NCBI GenBank assembly: GCA_910591455.2
Contig: OU342809.1
Location: forward strand, 12,479,815-12,543,814
Source of the DNA: Pholis gunnellus
Taxonomy: Eukaryota > Chordata > Actinopteri > Perciformes > Pholidae
Direction of reading: 5' to 3'
Length of the DNA stretch: 64,000 nt
Shown: piece after piece, positions 1 through 35,400 of the stretch
Layout of the letters: every line of letters begins with the position of its first letter
Numbering within the stretch: position 1 is the stretch's first letter
Program-made: the position numbers and the translations under genes
The notes under the pieces: generated by a model
Told to the model about the DNA's origin: nothing
What the model saw: the letters and a program-made list of their open reading frames with translations, nothing else
Databases searched by the model: none

Positions 1-235
1 TACCTACTGGCTCGACATCAAATAGAAACTTACAGTAAAAAGTTTCCTCCCTGGCTTTCCTGATCTGCTCAACAGCTGTCTCCCCACAATGAAATCCCAG
101 CCCGAAGGATGAAGCCCCTCCGACAGAGCACACTCAACCATGGCAGGTATATAAAGTTTATAACACACAATCTGCAGATTGATCTCTCTGCGAGTTAAAT
201 TGTCACAGCTAAAGCAAGTGTGTCGGTGCTTGCAG
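1..235 (+). other. rasef: rasef intron, 3' part
   Basis: This stretch precedes the first visible rasef coding exon and ends in a good acceptor (pyrimidine-rich tract, then tgcttgcag at 235). The open frame on the minus strand here has no recognisable similarity and overlaps this intron and the exon. The upstream rasef exons, which in the family encode EF-hands and a coiled coil, are outside the window. Confidence 0.6.
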
Positions 236-2454
236 TCCAGAGCAGGATCCCAGCAAAACAACCTTCTCTCATGTGGCCAGCTGGGCTGATAAGTACCTGG
301 ACAGTGGAGTCTCGCTGCCGATGGACACAGCTCAGAGCTCGGGCAGTGATTACGACAGTGACGACAGCAGGGGCTCGGTAGAAACGGTGCACCACAGTTA
401 CTCATATGTCCCGTCTGATGTGGAGGTCAGAACACCCATCAGGTCTAAATACTGGGCCATGTAATGCCAATATGCTGTTGCGCTGTGACAACTTTTAATG
501 AGTATTTACTGTCTGTTACAGATATCCGAAATGAAATCTGAAGCTACAGTGTCGGTGGCTCCTAGCAAGGCGAGCTCTATTGCGTCATCTCTACGACGAC
601 GTTTGTCTGCATTTTCCACTAGGGTACGACAGCTTTTTCATGCTTAGTGATTTATAGCCCCAAAGAAGTAAACATGTGCCAGTTTAAAAAAAAAAGTTTG
701 TGTAGCAGAAATATGTTCTTTTCTGCTCTCTCCGCCATTAATCATCTCTCAACCCTTCAGATTTACACTGCGACCAGCAAGTTGGGAAACACTGATGTAG
801 CAGCATCATCAGTTTAACGTGTTTTAATTTGTCCATCCGCTTTTGTGTTGAGCGCTAACATGCTAAACTAGGATGGTCAGCATGGTAAACATTTAACTTC
901 TCAATGTGAGCATGTTGGCATGCTAAATATAACTGTTGTTTGAACTGCCATTTAAATTTCTATATTCCAGTGTGCATTTCAACTACATGTGGTCCACTTA
1001 CTAGGTTTTTCTGGAGGTTTCCACCACATCTCACAGTTTTCATCAGCAGATAGTTTGTTCAGTTGTCATGAAGTGAAGTATGGAACCTAGATCTTGTGAT
1101 GGCCATATGATGGAAAAGACAGAATGAGGGATGTGATGGAAAGCTCCGGTAGAACAATAACCTGGACCTATGAGTTTAGGCAAACGACTTAGTTTAAGAG
1201 AAATCATTCACTGTCAACTAAATGAATGCTTACTGTTTTCTTTATAAAGAACACCACAAACTGAAAGATTTTCAACAACAAATGTAGTAAGCTTGTTATC
1301 TTTTGTGGCATTTCCGAAGCCTTCAGAAGCCGACATAGAAGAACCTGAGGAACCCGCTCCAATGTACCGTCTGGTGTTAGCCGGAGACGCAGGAGCTGGA
1401 AAGTCCAGCTTCCTGCTGAGACTGACGCTCAATGAGTTCAAGGGAGACATTCAGACAACGCTGGGTAAGTGCCACAGACAACACATCACATTTCATCAAA
1501 CACTGACACATTCTTGAGTTCAGACATTTAAATCAGCTTTTTTTGGTTCTCAGGAGTGGATTTCCAAATAAAGAGGATGCTTGTGGATGGAGAGAAGACG
1601 AGCCTGCAGATATGGGACACAGCTGGGCAGGAGAGGTATTGCACCGACTCTCATAGTGTTTATCAAGGAAGTAGCAACATGAAAAACATGGTGTTATCAA
1701 TTAAAACTCGCGACATGTTATTTTGATAATGACTGGAGAATGGAACACGGTTTCTTTTGACTGTAGGTTTCGTAGTATCGCCAGGTCTTATTTCCGTAAA
1801 GCTCACGGAGTCCTGCTCCTCTACGATGTCACTTCAGAAAGCAGCTTCCTTAACGTCAGAGCATGGGTGGATCAGATTCAGGTAACTGTAGGAATGCTGA
1901 TTGACAAATAAATACGGCACCTAAAAGCAGTAATATACTTTACAATGTCCTTTTTTTTGTTTTTATACAGGATTCAACGGACGAGAAAATCCCCATGTGT
2001 GTTATTGGAAACAAGGTGGACCTGCGAGAGCAGCTTCCAGAAGGGAGCTGTGTGAGCAGTTTGCACGGGGAGAAGTTGGCCACGGTGTGTATCATTTCAT
2101 TCCATCCGATTAGAAAAGTGTTTATACAGACGCCCGGCCTCCCGGGTGTCTAAATAAACTGACTCCAGTCAGGTATGTCGACGCTTTGCTTGCAGGCATA
2201 CGGAGCCTTGTTCTGCGAAACGAGTGCCAAGGAGGGAACCAACGTTGTGGAGACTGTGCTTCATCTAGCGAGGTAGGAGGCCAGAGAGAGAGAGTTTGAG
2301 TTATTCTTCACAAACCATGGCAACACTTAGACTTGTTTTCCATTCCCGCAGAGAAGTAAAGAAAAATGTCAAACTGAGGCGGCAGTCTGATTCTCAGGTC
2401 AGACTGAGTCTATCCAACCCAAAGAAGACTCTCAACGCCTGCTGTGGACTGTAG
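236..2454 (+). CDS. rasef: RASEF (Rab45) 3' part: complete Rab GTPase domain
   Basis: This is the 3' end of a RASEF gene, an atypical large Rab that in the family joins N-terminal EF-hands and a coiled coil to a C-terminal GTPase. Coding exons are 236-425, 522-623, 1320-1464, 1554-1635, 1767-1881, 1971-2084, 2196-2272 and 2352-2454. All junctions are GT-AG and all phases agree, giving 308 residues. A serine/aspartate-rich linker (SSGSDYDSDDSRGS) is followed by the Rab fold: P-loop GDAGAGKSS, switch-I region TTLGVDF, WDTAGQERF with the catalytic Gln kept, NKVD and ETSAK. The protein ends NACCGL-stop, so it carries the tandem cysteines used for prenylation. RASEF is placed above CRACR2A or RAB44 because of RSIARSYFRKAHGVLLLYDVT and YGALFCETSAKEG. 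The gene is truncated on the left by the window edge. Confidence 0.93.
624..1319 (+). other. rasef: rasef intron with a dispersed-repeat fragment
   Basis: This intron lies between the Arg/Ser-rich exon and the exon with the P-loop. The acceptor at 1318-1319 (ccgaag) was chosen over the cag at 1324-1326 because only it keeps phase 0 with the preceding exon. Positions 835-935 carry a fragment of repeat family A. Nothing else is recognisable. Confidence 0.6.
835..935 (+). repeat. dispersed repeat family A, fragment
   Basis: It shares the phrases gctaacatgctaaacta and ggatggtcagcatggtaaaca with the better-preserved copies near 19.9-20.3 kb and 25.2-25.5 kb. The family reads as a teleost interspersed repeat with a conserved gene-like phrase order, but I see no coding capacity. 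Confidence 0.6.
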
Positions 2455-2720
2455 ATGGATGATATCGGTAGATACGATGGAGCAATGAAGGACACCAAAT
2501 GATTTCTATTTTCTTATGTTTTAATCTTTGGAGTATTTAACTATCAAGTCTTTAATATATTTTCATGTTAATTCTCTGATCAAAATGAAGATTTCTGTTG
2601 TTGGAAAATTGCACATTCACAAATATAAATGTACGTAATGTAATCATGCTTACTTTTCCTAGATTATGTATTTATTTGGTAGTGATTTTATGAATTAAAT
2701 AAATAAGGAAGTTTCAATTT
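2455..2720 (+). other. rasef: rasef 3'UTR with poly(A) signal at 2698-2703
   Basis: AT-rich sequence after the TAG stop contains AATAAA at 2698-2703 in the run attaaataaataag. Cleavage is expected 10-30 nt later. The opposing FKBP8-like gene has its own signal about 145 bp further right, so the two transcripts should end tail-to-tail. Confidence 0.7.
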
Positions 2721-2829
2721 AAGTTAAATAGTTCTTGATTTTGTCTGCTAGAAAAACTATTTTTAAATTAATGTACCTTGTTCCCCTTTGAGACCAAACT
2801 TGGTTCTTAAGAAATCAAGACAAAAAGTA

Positions 2830-3266
2830 CATTGTTTTTAAACATTTTTATTCAGCATCAGCGTGATCATCGTAGTTTCAACTCCTTCAATTATTGGAGG
2901 ACTGATCAACTATTTCTAAGAATTGTGATGTAGAAAGTGTTAATTGTTTACTAAAATTACTTTTTGCAGTTTGGTTACATGCTTTACAAAAGTTCCAGCT
3001 TTTTTTTTTTTTTAATTCCTTTTTCAAATAAAACTGACATAACTGAAAAGATGAGATCTCTGCTGGTATTTACTTGATGCTGTACTATCTACATTTTCAT
3101 AAATACTGTACACTTTTCAGTGAAACTTTTTTTTCTACCATAAATACAACTTCAGGCTGCTTTGCATACCTTCTCAAGTCTGCAAAGTAGAAAACTCTTT
3201 ATAAATGAATTAAAGAGGACTTGAGATTAAACTCTGCACTTCATGTTGATCAGGAGGAGGAGGACT
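2830..3266 (-). other. fkbp16: FKBP8-like gene 3'UTR; poly(A) signal at 2847-2852
   Basis: TTTATT on the plus strand at 2847-2852 is AATAAA on the minus strand, about 415 nt past the stop codon. The 3'UTR is AT-rich and has no other feature I recognise. Cleavage probably lies near 2830. Confidence 0.6.
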
Positions 3267-27213
<23,947 letters not shown>

Positions 27214-28409
27214 TTCACTGCAGAGAGCGATGGACACCACCTGCATTAGCCTCCAAAAGAGATGATCCTCCTTGTTCGAGCCAACGTTCCACTTAGGTGC
27301 AGGTTAGTAGTTCTGTTGTAAGCCAACTTCTGCCACCTTCACTATGTCAAAACAAATAGAATATCTCCATGAGGTAAAAATCCATGTTGTATTTCATTCA
27401 ATCCAACTCAGAAGGCATCCCTAAATCCTGCCTTCATCTACAGTTTTAGTAAAAAAGCTTTGTGTCGTAGCTTCGTAGTTTCTGTAGTTCTGTTGCACCT
27501 TGACCTCGTCTCACTCCTGCTTGTGTCCGTCTTAGCCTACATAGTCCAGTGATGTGGCAGCAACCAAAAATGATCAATATAAAGAAACTGTGCAACGCAA
27601 CAAAGCACTCCCAGCCGGCAGGCTTGTGCATTGGTAATCTGCAGGATTAGAAGAGAAAAACCTAATCTGCCAGAACGTCTGTAAGCTTCTTAATGACTTC
27701 ACCGTCGTGCCCCACAACGCAGTTTCCATGAATGCAGTCCACCAATAAGATCTCAGGAGATATAAACTATACCATAATATGCTTTGAGTAATGTTGGGAG
27801 ATTTTTATTTTCTCTTTTCAGGAAGTGCCACCACACTAATAAACTGCAGGCTGTAAAACTGACACTAGATTACAGATTAAACACACGTTTTTTAAAGGTG
27901 TAAAACTGCGTGAGGATAAACACCTCATGTTGTGTAAAGTTAATTTGGGTATATTCACAATTCTTCTTCTTGAAACGACTCAGATGTACAAACATCTATT
28001 GTCAAACATCCACTTGTTCACAGGGGATAACAGGATTGAGACATTGATTTAAATGTCACTAGACTGTTATTAAGGCATCAGTAGACATTATGAATGTGTC
28101 ATTTTCAGCAAATGAATAACAGAAAATGTTACCCAGTTGATACATTGGAGCACCACTGCAGGTTTTACTAAAGGAAATGACAAAAATAACAAAATATCAC
28201 ACATTATATCAAGTATTTGTCTGTCATGTCACTGCAGGAGCAGTAGACTAATGTAGACAGAAAACATGCCCCAGCCATATTGTCAATAAACACTGTTTTA
28301 CTGACTGGGATGCTACTCTCTAATCCACAGCCAAAGCATGTTGTCCATCAGGGATTAAATTAATCCAAATTACATATTGTTTTTAAAATATCTCTGACAC
28401 AAACCGCAA

Positions 28410-29052
28410 GTGAAATTCTTACACAAGTACTGTGCTTTAATACAATGTTGAGATACTTTTACCATACGTGGGTACTTTCATTAAACTGTTTTTGACTTCT
28501 TCTCTCCTACATTTAAGAGACAAATATTATAAGTTTAATGCATACTAGTCTAAACCATTAAAATGCTGCTTACGCATTATCATACTTTAGATATATCGAT
28601 TTATAATTTTTTTTGTATTTTAAGCAAAAATGCCAAACCTTCTCATAGCAACTTCTGAAATGTGTGGATTTACTTCTTCTTTTTGTGTGTAAACTGAATA
28701 TCTTCAGGTTGTGGACTGCTGATCAGCGAAAGCAGGACATATTATTATTATGTCTCTTTTGACTCCGGGAAGTTGTGAGGGGAATTATTTGTAACATCTT
28801 GAAGACAAGAATCAAATAATCATCTGTGATCTCATTTATCGAGAAAATAATTGGGAGATAAATCAGTGATTAATCAGCAAATAATTGCTTGCAGCCAAAA
28901 TAAATTTAAATAATGTAATAAGCACTTTTGCTACTTAAGGTTTTCTTGTAAATACCTCTTTACCCTCAGCATTTCTTTACATGTAATGCAGTACTTTTAT
29001 TTTGTTGTGTTTATTTATTGCTACTTCAGATGATCCACTTCTTCCACCACTG
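28410..29052 (-). repeat. dispersed repeat family E, interrupted copy
   Basis: The left part has acaagtactgtgctttaata, gagatacttttacc and ctcctacatttaagag. The right part has gcagtacttttattttg and ends gatccacttcttccaccactg at 29052. Together these match a teleost repeat I recognise by its aagtaaaagtactt phrases, in reverse orientation. Its CAGTGGTGG terminus resembles hAT ends, but no convincing target duplication was found. Confidence 0.6.
28800..28897 (-). repeat. family F fragment inside the family E copy
   Basis: The text tttatcgagaaaataattggg and ttgcttgcagcc is the reverse complement of the family F opening seen near 30.84 kb (gggctgcaac, then ttttctcaagtaattgag). It lies between the two recognisable parts of family E. 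Confidence 0.45.
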
Positions 29053-29340
29053 ACATATTTCAGTAATAAATCAAGTTTGAATTGGTTTGGATTTAATTAC
29101 AATTACTATACGATGTTTATTTGCACAAACAAACAAAAACAAATGTTGTTTCCAACGTGGCATCGATTTCTCACTCGTACATGTTCATGCAGGTGTATTA
29201 ATACTTCCTCTTGGGTGTGCTGCAGAAACACATCGAGTGTATTTACAAAAGATCCTGTTGGATTGCAACTTGGGCCAAAACGCTGAGGGCACAAATGTCC
29301 AACGAGTGTGTGTTGTGAAGCGGACGTAAAATAGTTTTGT

Positions 29341-29454
29341 TTACGTCAATGTGTGTTTGTGTGTTTGTGTGTACGTGTGTGTTAGCCCCGCCCACAGCCT
29401 CTCTCCTCCGTGACGTAGCAGGCAGTATGTCGCCAATAGTCTTCAGTTGTAGAA
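29341..29454 (+). promoter_or_regulatory. ell2: putative ell2 core promoter
   Basis: Within 115 bp of the start codon lie a CRE-like TTACGTCA at 29341-29348, a GC box CCCCGCCC at 29386-29393, a second CRE-like TGACGTAG at 29411-29418 and a CCAAT box at 29433-29437. There is no clear TATA box. Some of this may be 5'UTR. Confidence 0.5.
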
Positions 29455-32400
29455 ATGGCAGCGCTGAGACAGGAGCATCGGTATGGGCTCTCCTGTGGCC
29501 AAATCAACAAAAACACCCCGAATCAAACTCTTTATCACGTCAAACTCACTGACACTGCCATCCGGACCCTCGAAGGCTACCAGAACCTGAAGGTAGGAAA
29601 AACCATCGTGTTGAACTTTGGAGCGTGTGTGTGTTGTTTCAGCTATGTTCATTTTCTTGAATCGCCTCCCAACTCCGTGAACTGTAAAAATCACAATTTG
29701 GAAACGCAGTTTGTTCTTCCCTTCTCGTAGAATAAAAAGTATAGTTGAAATAGTTCAGCAGCTCAGATCACATCGACAGACGCGTTGGTGGCTGATAAAT
29801 GATGTTGGCTGTTATACAGTAGAGGACTAAGCTTTATTAAGTATGATCATAACAGGCAATTCAATAGGCTTTGATGAATGAAAGGATTTCATTAAATTCC
29901 CCTGTAAGCCCTGAGTAAAAATTGTTATGTGCGGAAAAGAAGAGGCTCCGGCTATTTTCAATTGTGCATGTCTACTTGTTTACCAAAGCGTATAATCTCC
30001 CGAAAAAAACAAACGGTATTAAAGTTCCCATATGACAGATTTGCGATTATGCCCTGAGCTTTGAAAGCTTGCTGTTTTCTCCGCTTTTCTAAACATACAT
30101 AGAATGTGAAATTCATTATTTAGAGTATAGACGACTACAGATGATTGTCAGTCATTTTAGGTTTAAAAAAAAAAAAGGCATTTTTTTAGCTCGTTTTGCT
30201 CACGTGAATAAATTAATGAACAAGCTACCAAGCACATTATTCGACTGCTCTGAATCCGGAGACTGTTTTATTGCTGTGATGGTCCATTAGATTAGATGAA
30301 GATAATTTAGTCTCTCCAAATGGTCTTTGTTAGAGCAGTGCTTGATAAGTCAGTTAAGTCCCACAGTTATTACTGCAGTTAGAGCTTCATTTGTTTATAG
30401 TTGTTTAGTTCTTTTTTTAAAACAAATACTGTAAGTGTTGCCACAGTGAAGGAAAAAAAAGCGTGGACATGAGACTGAGCTGTATAGTCTGCATCGGGCT
30501 CGGTGGCAGGGCTCGACAAGTTGTCGCTGTGCTCTTGTGTATTATTGTTTTTTGCCCTTTACACGCCTGGAAGCCCGCCCAGCTCCGCAGCTCATTGGTC
30601 TGTGAAGCAGAGTAAACTCCAGAGCTCACACAGCCTGACAGCTTCTTCCAGGCCGTAGCAGGAAGGCAGGAGAGGGCTACTGCAAAACTTTTCCAAGTGA
30701 AAGACCACCCCAGAAAATATTGTTATAGACCGCTGGACTCCCACTGAGATTTTGTCCTCAGGAGCCTCTGAAGCTGAAAGAGTTTATGTTATTAGATGGG
30801 ATTTGTTTATAAACTGTTCTCATTGTATCAAATTAGGGCTGCAACAATGTATCTGTCCAGTATTTTCTCAAGTAATTGAGCAATTCTTCGCTCTATGAAA
30901 TGACAGAAAATACAGAAAAATGCCATAATCTTAATTACACAAATGTCAAATATATTCAATTAACTTTTATGTAAGACTTAGAAAACTAGCAAATATTGAC
31001 AAGTCGGAACCAGTGAAACTTTGCCCCTGTTGCTTAAAAAATGACTTTAACAATCAATCGATTATCAAAATAGTTGCAGAGTAACTTTCTCCTGATCGAC
31101 TAATCACATCACAAATTTCCCAGAGCTTAAATTATTTCCTTTTAACGTCGTGTTTCGTCTAACAAACAGTCCAAATATATAAAAACAGTTGCTGATTCGT
31201 TTTCTATTGATCCCGTGATTCTGTAAATTGTACCACTATCTAAAAAAACACTCTTTATATAAAAGTGTATTATTGTAAGTAATGGTATCTATCACTAACA
31301 ACTCTTGACTGGCCAGGTTGTAAAATGTCCCTTTGGCTAGTGTTTATTGTTTCTGTTTTGTAATAAGGCATTTATAAATGCTGGTAATCCTTTAGTACTC
31401 ACTCCTTTAGTTTCTCACTCTTTAATAAGTCATCTTGTCTGCAGTTATAAAAAAAGATGTTGACAAATTTACTGTGGTAAAGTGTATTTGTCACAACCTG
31501 GCAACCTCGACATTGAAATTCGTATTAATACTAATTACTAATATAACCTATAACTGACATCTATGAAGCTATTACACGGCCTTTGTAAAAGGTAACTTAT
31601 TAGACAGTGGTGCCAATTAATTGGCATATTGTTTCAGCTGCAGTGAATACTCCAAAATATGAATTCATTGTTGTAATATTTCAAATGATCATATAAAAAT
31701 AAGCTTCCCACTTGTGATAAGCCCTATGGCTGTATTGCTATTATTTATTATTCCATTCAATATTAAAGCTATCGGATGATGAAGAAAATCAGAACAATTC
31801 TCTTCAATAGGGAAGACATTTCCCCAAACCATTATTAATAATAAATCAAGAGCGCTGTCAATCACAGGCACAGCTGTACTTCACAGATTAATGTCCCCAT
31901 CTATTAACTATGTATCATGTTGCCTCAAAGGCAGGTATATTTTATGATTTTAATATTTATTTATCAGTTGGGGGTAAAAGAACAATATGATGTTGTGGAG
32001 AATAACACGGTGGTCTTGGAAGGCCCTACAGTTATAAACCACAGCACACAGGACTTATAAAAAGTGCATTAAAAATATATATAACTTGTTTCAGAAGTAG
32101 CTTTGTCTTTCCTCTGGGATCTGTTGTAGCTTTTATTAATTTATTAATTTAGAGGGAAAATCAGCTGAAACACACAAGTCAGTTTGACTGACGCAATCAA
32201 AGTTGTCTGTAGGCTGTGGATCGATAGATCACACACATTCCTCAGAATATTAGGGCCAGAAACCCCTGAACTGTAGATTTAATGATATAGAAATAGGACA
32301 GCAATTCATCAGGGCAAAGACGGATGGGCAATGGCAATTATGGCAACGTTTTGGCATTTAACGAGGAAAGTTTACCAATCCTTGTCTAATCAAACCCGAC

Positions 32401-35400
32401 TGCTGTTATCTAGAGAAACCCACTGAGCAGAGCTATAGAACAATGGCGATATATTTTCACTCATAATGTATGAGCTGTCCATTAGATTAAACATGATTCC
32501 TGATTCTTCTTTTTCTCTCTCTCGCTCTCTCCTCAGGCATCACTATCGAATCAGCCAGCGATTTGCTTCAAGGGAAGCCAGGGGGTAAGATGTTTAGCAT
32601 TCTCTCCTTAATGCCTGAGAATTTGAATGCTCTAATTAGTTGTGATCTGCTGTGAAGCTCTCTTGTGACAGTTTATCTGCACATTTTATTTGTTTCTTAA
32701 CCGCTTGCATGCATCCACGAAGAGGTTGAAAATCCACACCGACTGTCATTTCTGTTGGTGGTTATTTTGTTGCCTTGGACTGTTTTCTTTCTTCAAAGAA
32801 ACGGAAACATCCAGTGATCAACGCGGCGGTATAGGGCTGTTTTGAATGCACCAGAAGCCCAAAGTCTGATGGAAAGGTGTCGCTACTTTGCTCAGTTATA
32901 CGTTGTTGCGTTGAATAGCCTGGAATGCATGTGTACATACAGAGACAAAGTACATAATCTACAAAAATACGTGGCACTAAAACCAAGAGGGCATTCCTGT
33001 AAAGTGTCTGTAAAGAAGAAAGATGCATGTGTCCGGCCAGATTATCCGGGCCACTATTACACCCTCCCTGGATCTGCCTGCTAGGCTGCTACACATTCAC
33101 CACAAAATCGTCTCCCGTCTAAAAGAAGCTGTTCTAATCCCTGCAAGAGCCGATCGCATCGACGAAAGTGACTTCGCGCTGTACACAAATGCCGGCCCTG
33201 TGTGCTCACACGGACCCTGGAAGCCCGGAGACAGGGTACGCTATACCCCCAGGCTGCTAGCCAGGTTACTGGGTCAGGCTTGCAACTGGGGAGGCTTTGT
33301 TCAAGGAGGGGGAGGAGGTATAGGGGGGTTGGCGAACCCCAGGGAGCCCCCGTGTCTCCATGCAGACATGAAAGATTTGAAATACGGGAATGATACATGA
33401 GCGGTGGAATTTGTCGCCTGGCAGGAAGCAAAAATGTGTCCAAAACACAAATAATGTAAACATGTAATGAAACATCTGTAAAACGAGCAGCAGATTAACC
33501 TGCTTATGAGAGTCTTTCTGTGAAGAAATGTTAAGTGAGTGCAATTTAAGTGTTCTTTAATCACTGAATAGGATTTGGTGATTATATCACGTTTGGCACA
33601 TTACATATTCAAATTGCTTTGCGGAATTCGAGCACGAGCTCCCTCCCCCTCTGACAATAGTCCCCGAGCTGGACGATTGGGCATTAATGAGGTAGCTGCA
33701 ACCATTGGTAGTGGGGGAGGCCAGATTAAGCCGTTAGTGGGGGGAGGTTGTTGGTGAACATGGCAGTCTGGCATAAAACAGGCTGAGGAGATAACCAGTA
33801 TCTGTGTCTCCAGGTTGGAGGTTTACAGCATCACAGATGCAGCTAGTTTTTATTTGCTGAAGCTCATCTCTTCCCCAAAAGCAGCATGAGCTTCAGGAGG
33901 TCATGTGTGGCGAGGGAAGAGGTTTGTGCCAGTTGCCAGCTGTAGAGCTCCGTCACAGAAGCCACGACTGCCTCTCTCTGATCTTTGTGCTCGCTCATGT
34001 CACATTTCCTGTAAAGGGGCACTTCCAGGGCCACGAAAACCGGAGGAATTTTTCAAATCACTGTCCTGGCATCACTCCAGGGCTCAGCGGTATCAGGGGC
34101 CAGGGCTCCTATCGAGAAATAGCACGCTGAGGTTTCTCGGCTGCCTTTCTCTCTGACCCGGCAGCATTTAGCCCTACTATTGTAAATTGTCTGCCAAGCT
34201 TGTAATCATGCGATGAAAGACACAGGCTCTCCGATGCCTCTAAAACTTGTTCAAGGCAACTGTGGAACTTACAAATTACAATATAATAAATTCTGCTTTT
34301 GAATCTAGCTAAACTCTATTTTTAGGCATAAACAGACTTAAAACTTGGAAGATATTGGAGGAAAGTGAACCGAATGGGTTATCAGTAACTAGCGTTTAGA
34401 GCAGTGAAAGGAAATGTCAAAAAAAAAGTGTAGTCTGTGATGCAACTATGATGAAATTAGAGAAGTAAAAGCTGCAGATTGAAAAGAAAATAGGTTTCTG
34501 GATAACTTTGAAAGAATCACCAGGGATTAAGGAATATATGCAGAGCTTCCCAGGGTTCCCGTGGCCAGGAATTTCACATCGTTGTGCTTATTTTCTTTTA
34601 GTACTTGTGACGCTGCCTGCTTGTTGGCATGATCCATAACTGTTTAGTAAGAAATCAAGCTTGTGCTAGTTGTTATTTATCAGATACAAGCTGCAGGGTA
34701 CATATTGATTAGGAAATGTGTTCTGTCCATTGCTATTGTGCTCTTTATACTGCTTTGTCTTGATATTTCCACTCAAACGTCTGTATGGGTTAGTGAGCAC
34801 TGTATCTCACCTGTTACACTGCAAAGCTGTGGCATTGAGTGGTTCAGTATTATTTTGTACCACTGAACATAATGCTGTTGTAGTGAACACGGGCATTACG
34901 TTGGAATACTCTACGCTGTTGTGTCGGGTGTGAAATCAGTTTCGTTTCCTCCTCAGTTCATGAATGTTGAATTGCAGTTGCCAGAGTAATTGTTTTTGTT
35001 TATGGCCCTGTCTGTATTTATGTGCACAGCTGTCACATGAAGGCAGCGGTGTTGGGATGAGGGGGAATGTAGAGGTGCTCTTAAAGATATTCTCATGACG
35101 ACTGTGTGTGAAGGCTGAGCTTCCCCTGGGCTCCCTCCCGCCGGCCCTCTTGATTATTTTGCCATTTCACCCCATGTCTTGGCTGAATCCTTGGGAGACA
35201 TCAGGGCCTCTATCTCACACACGGCTGCTCTGACTCTACCCCCCGCCACCTCGCCGCTTTGCTTCGCCTCCCGCTCGCACTGCAAATAAGCTTTTGCAGT
35301 GTGCAAGTGTGTATGTGTGCATGCGCACATCTTTTTTTTTTCTTCCTGGAAGCTAATTAGAATAACAATAACAGGAATGTGGTTTGAGAGCCTTCCTCTC

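Larger units (their letters stand above)
27214..29340. other. divergent intergenic region between the FKBP8-like gene and ell2
   Basis: The two genes point away from each other across about 2.2 kb. Just upstream of the METEP codon lies ctctctgcag (minus strand), which could be the acceptor of an untranslated first exon. The 5'UTR and promoter of the FKBP8-like gene are therefore probably within 27.2-27.8 kb but cannot be placed. Families E and F occupy about 28.4-29.05 kb. Confidence 0.55.

Noticed and set aside
4..405. 133-codon minus-strand frame overlapping the first rasef exon
   Set aside because: It is antisense to a well-supported exon and its intron and resembles nothing known.
28368..29060. 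acatatt at about 28373 and acatattt at 29053 as a target duplication for family E
   Set aside because: The match is only seven bases in AT-rich DNA and the left side lacks a terminal repeat matching the CAGTGGTGG end.
33023..33443. Overlapping frames of 87-125 codons on both strands in a GC-richer part of ell2 intron 2
   Set aside because: GC-rich sequence has fewer stops. I saw no conserved motif and no splice structure; they overlap each other on opposite strands.
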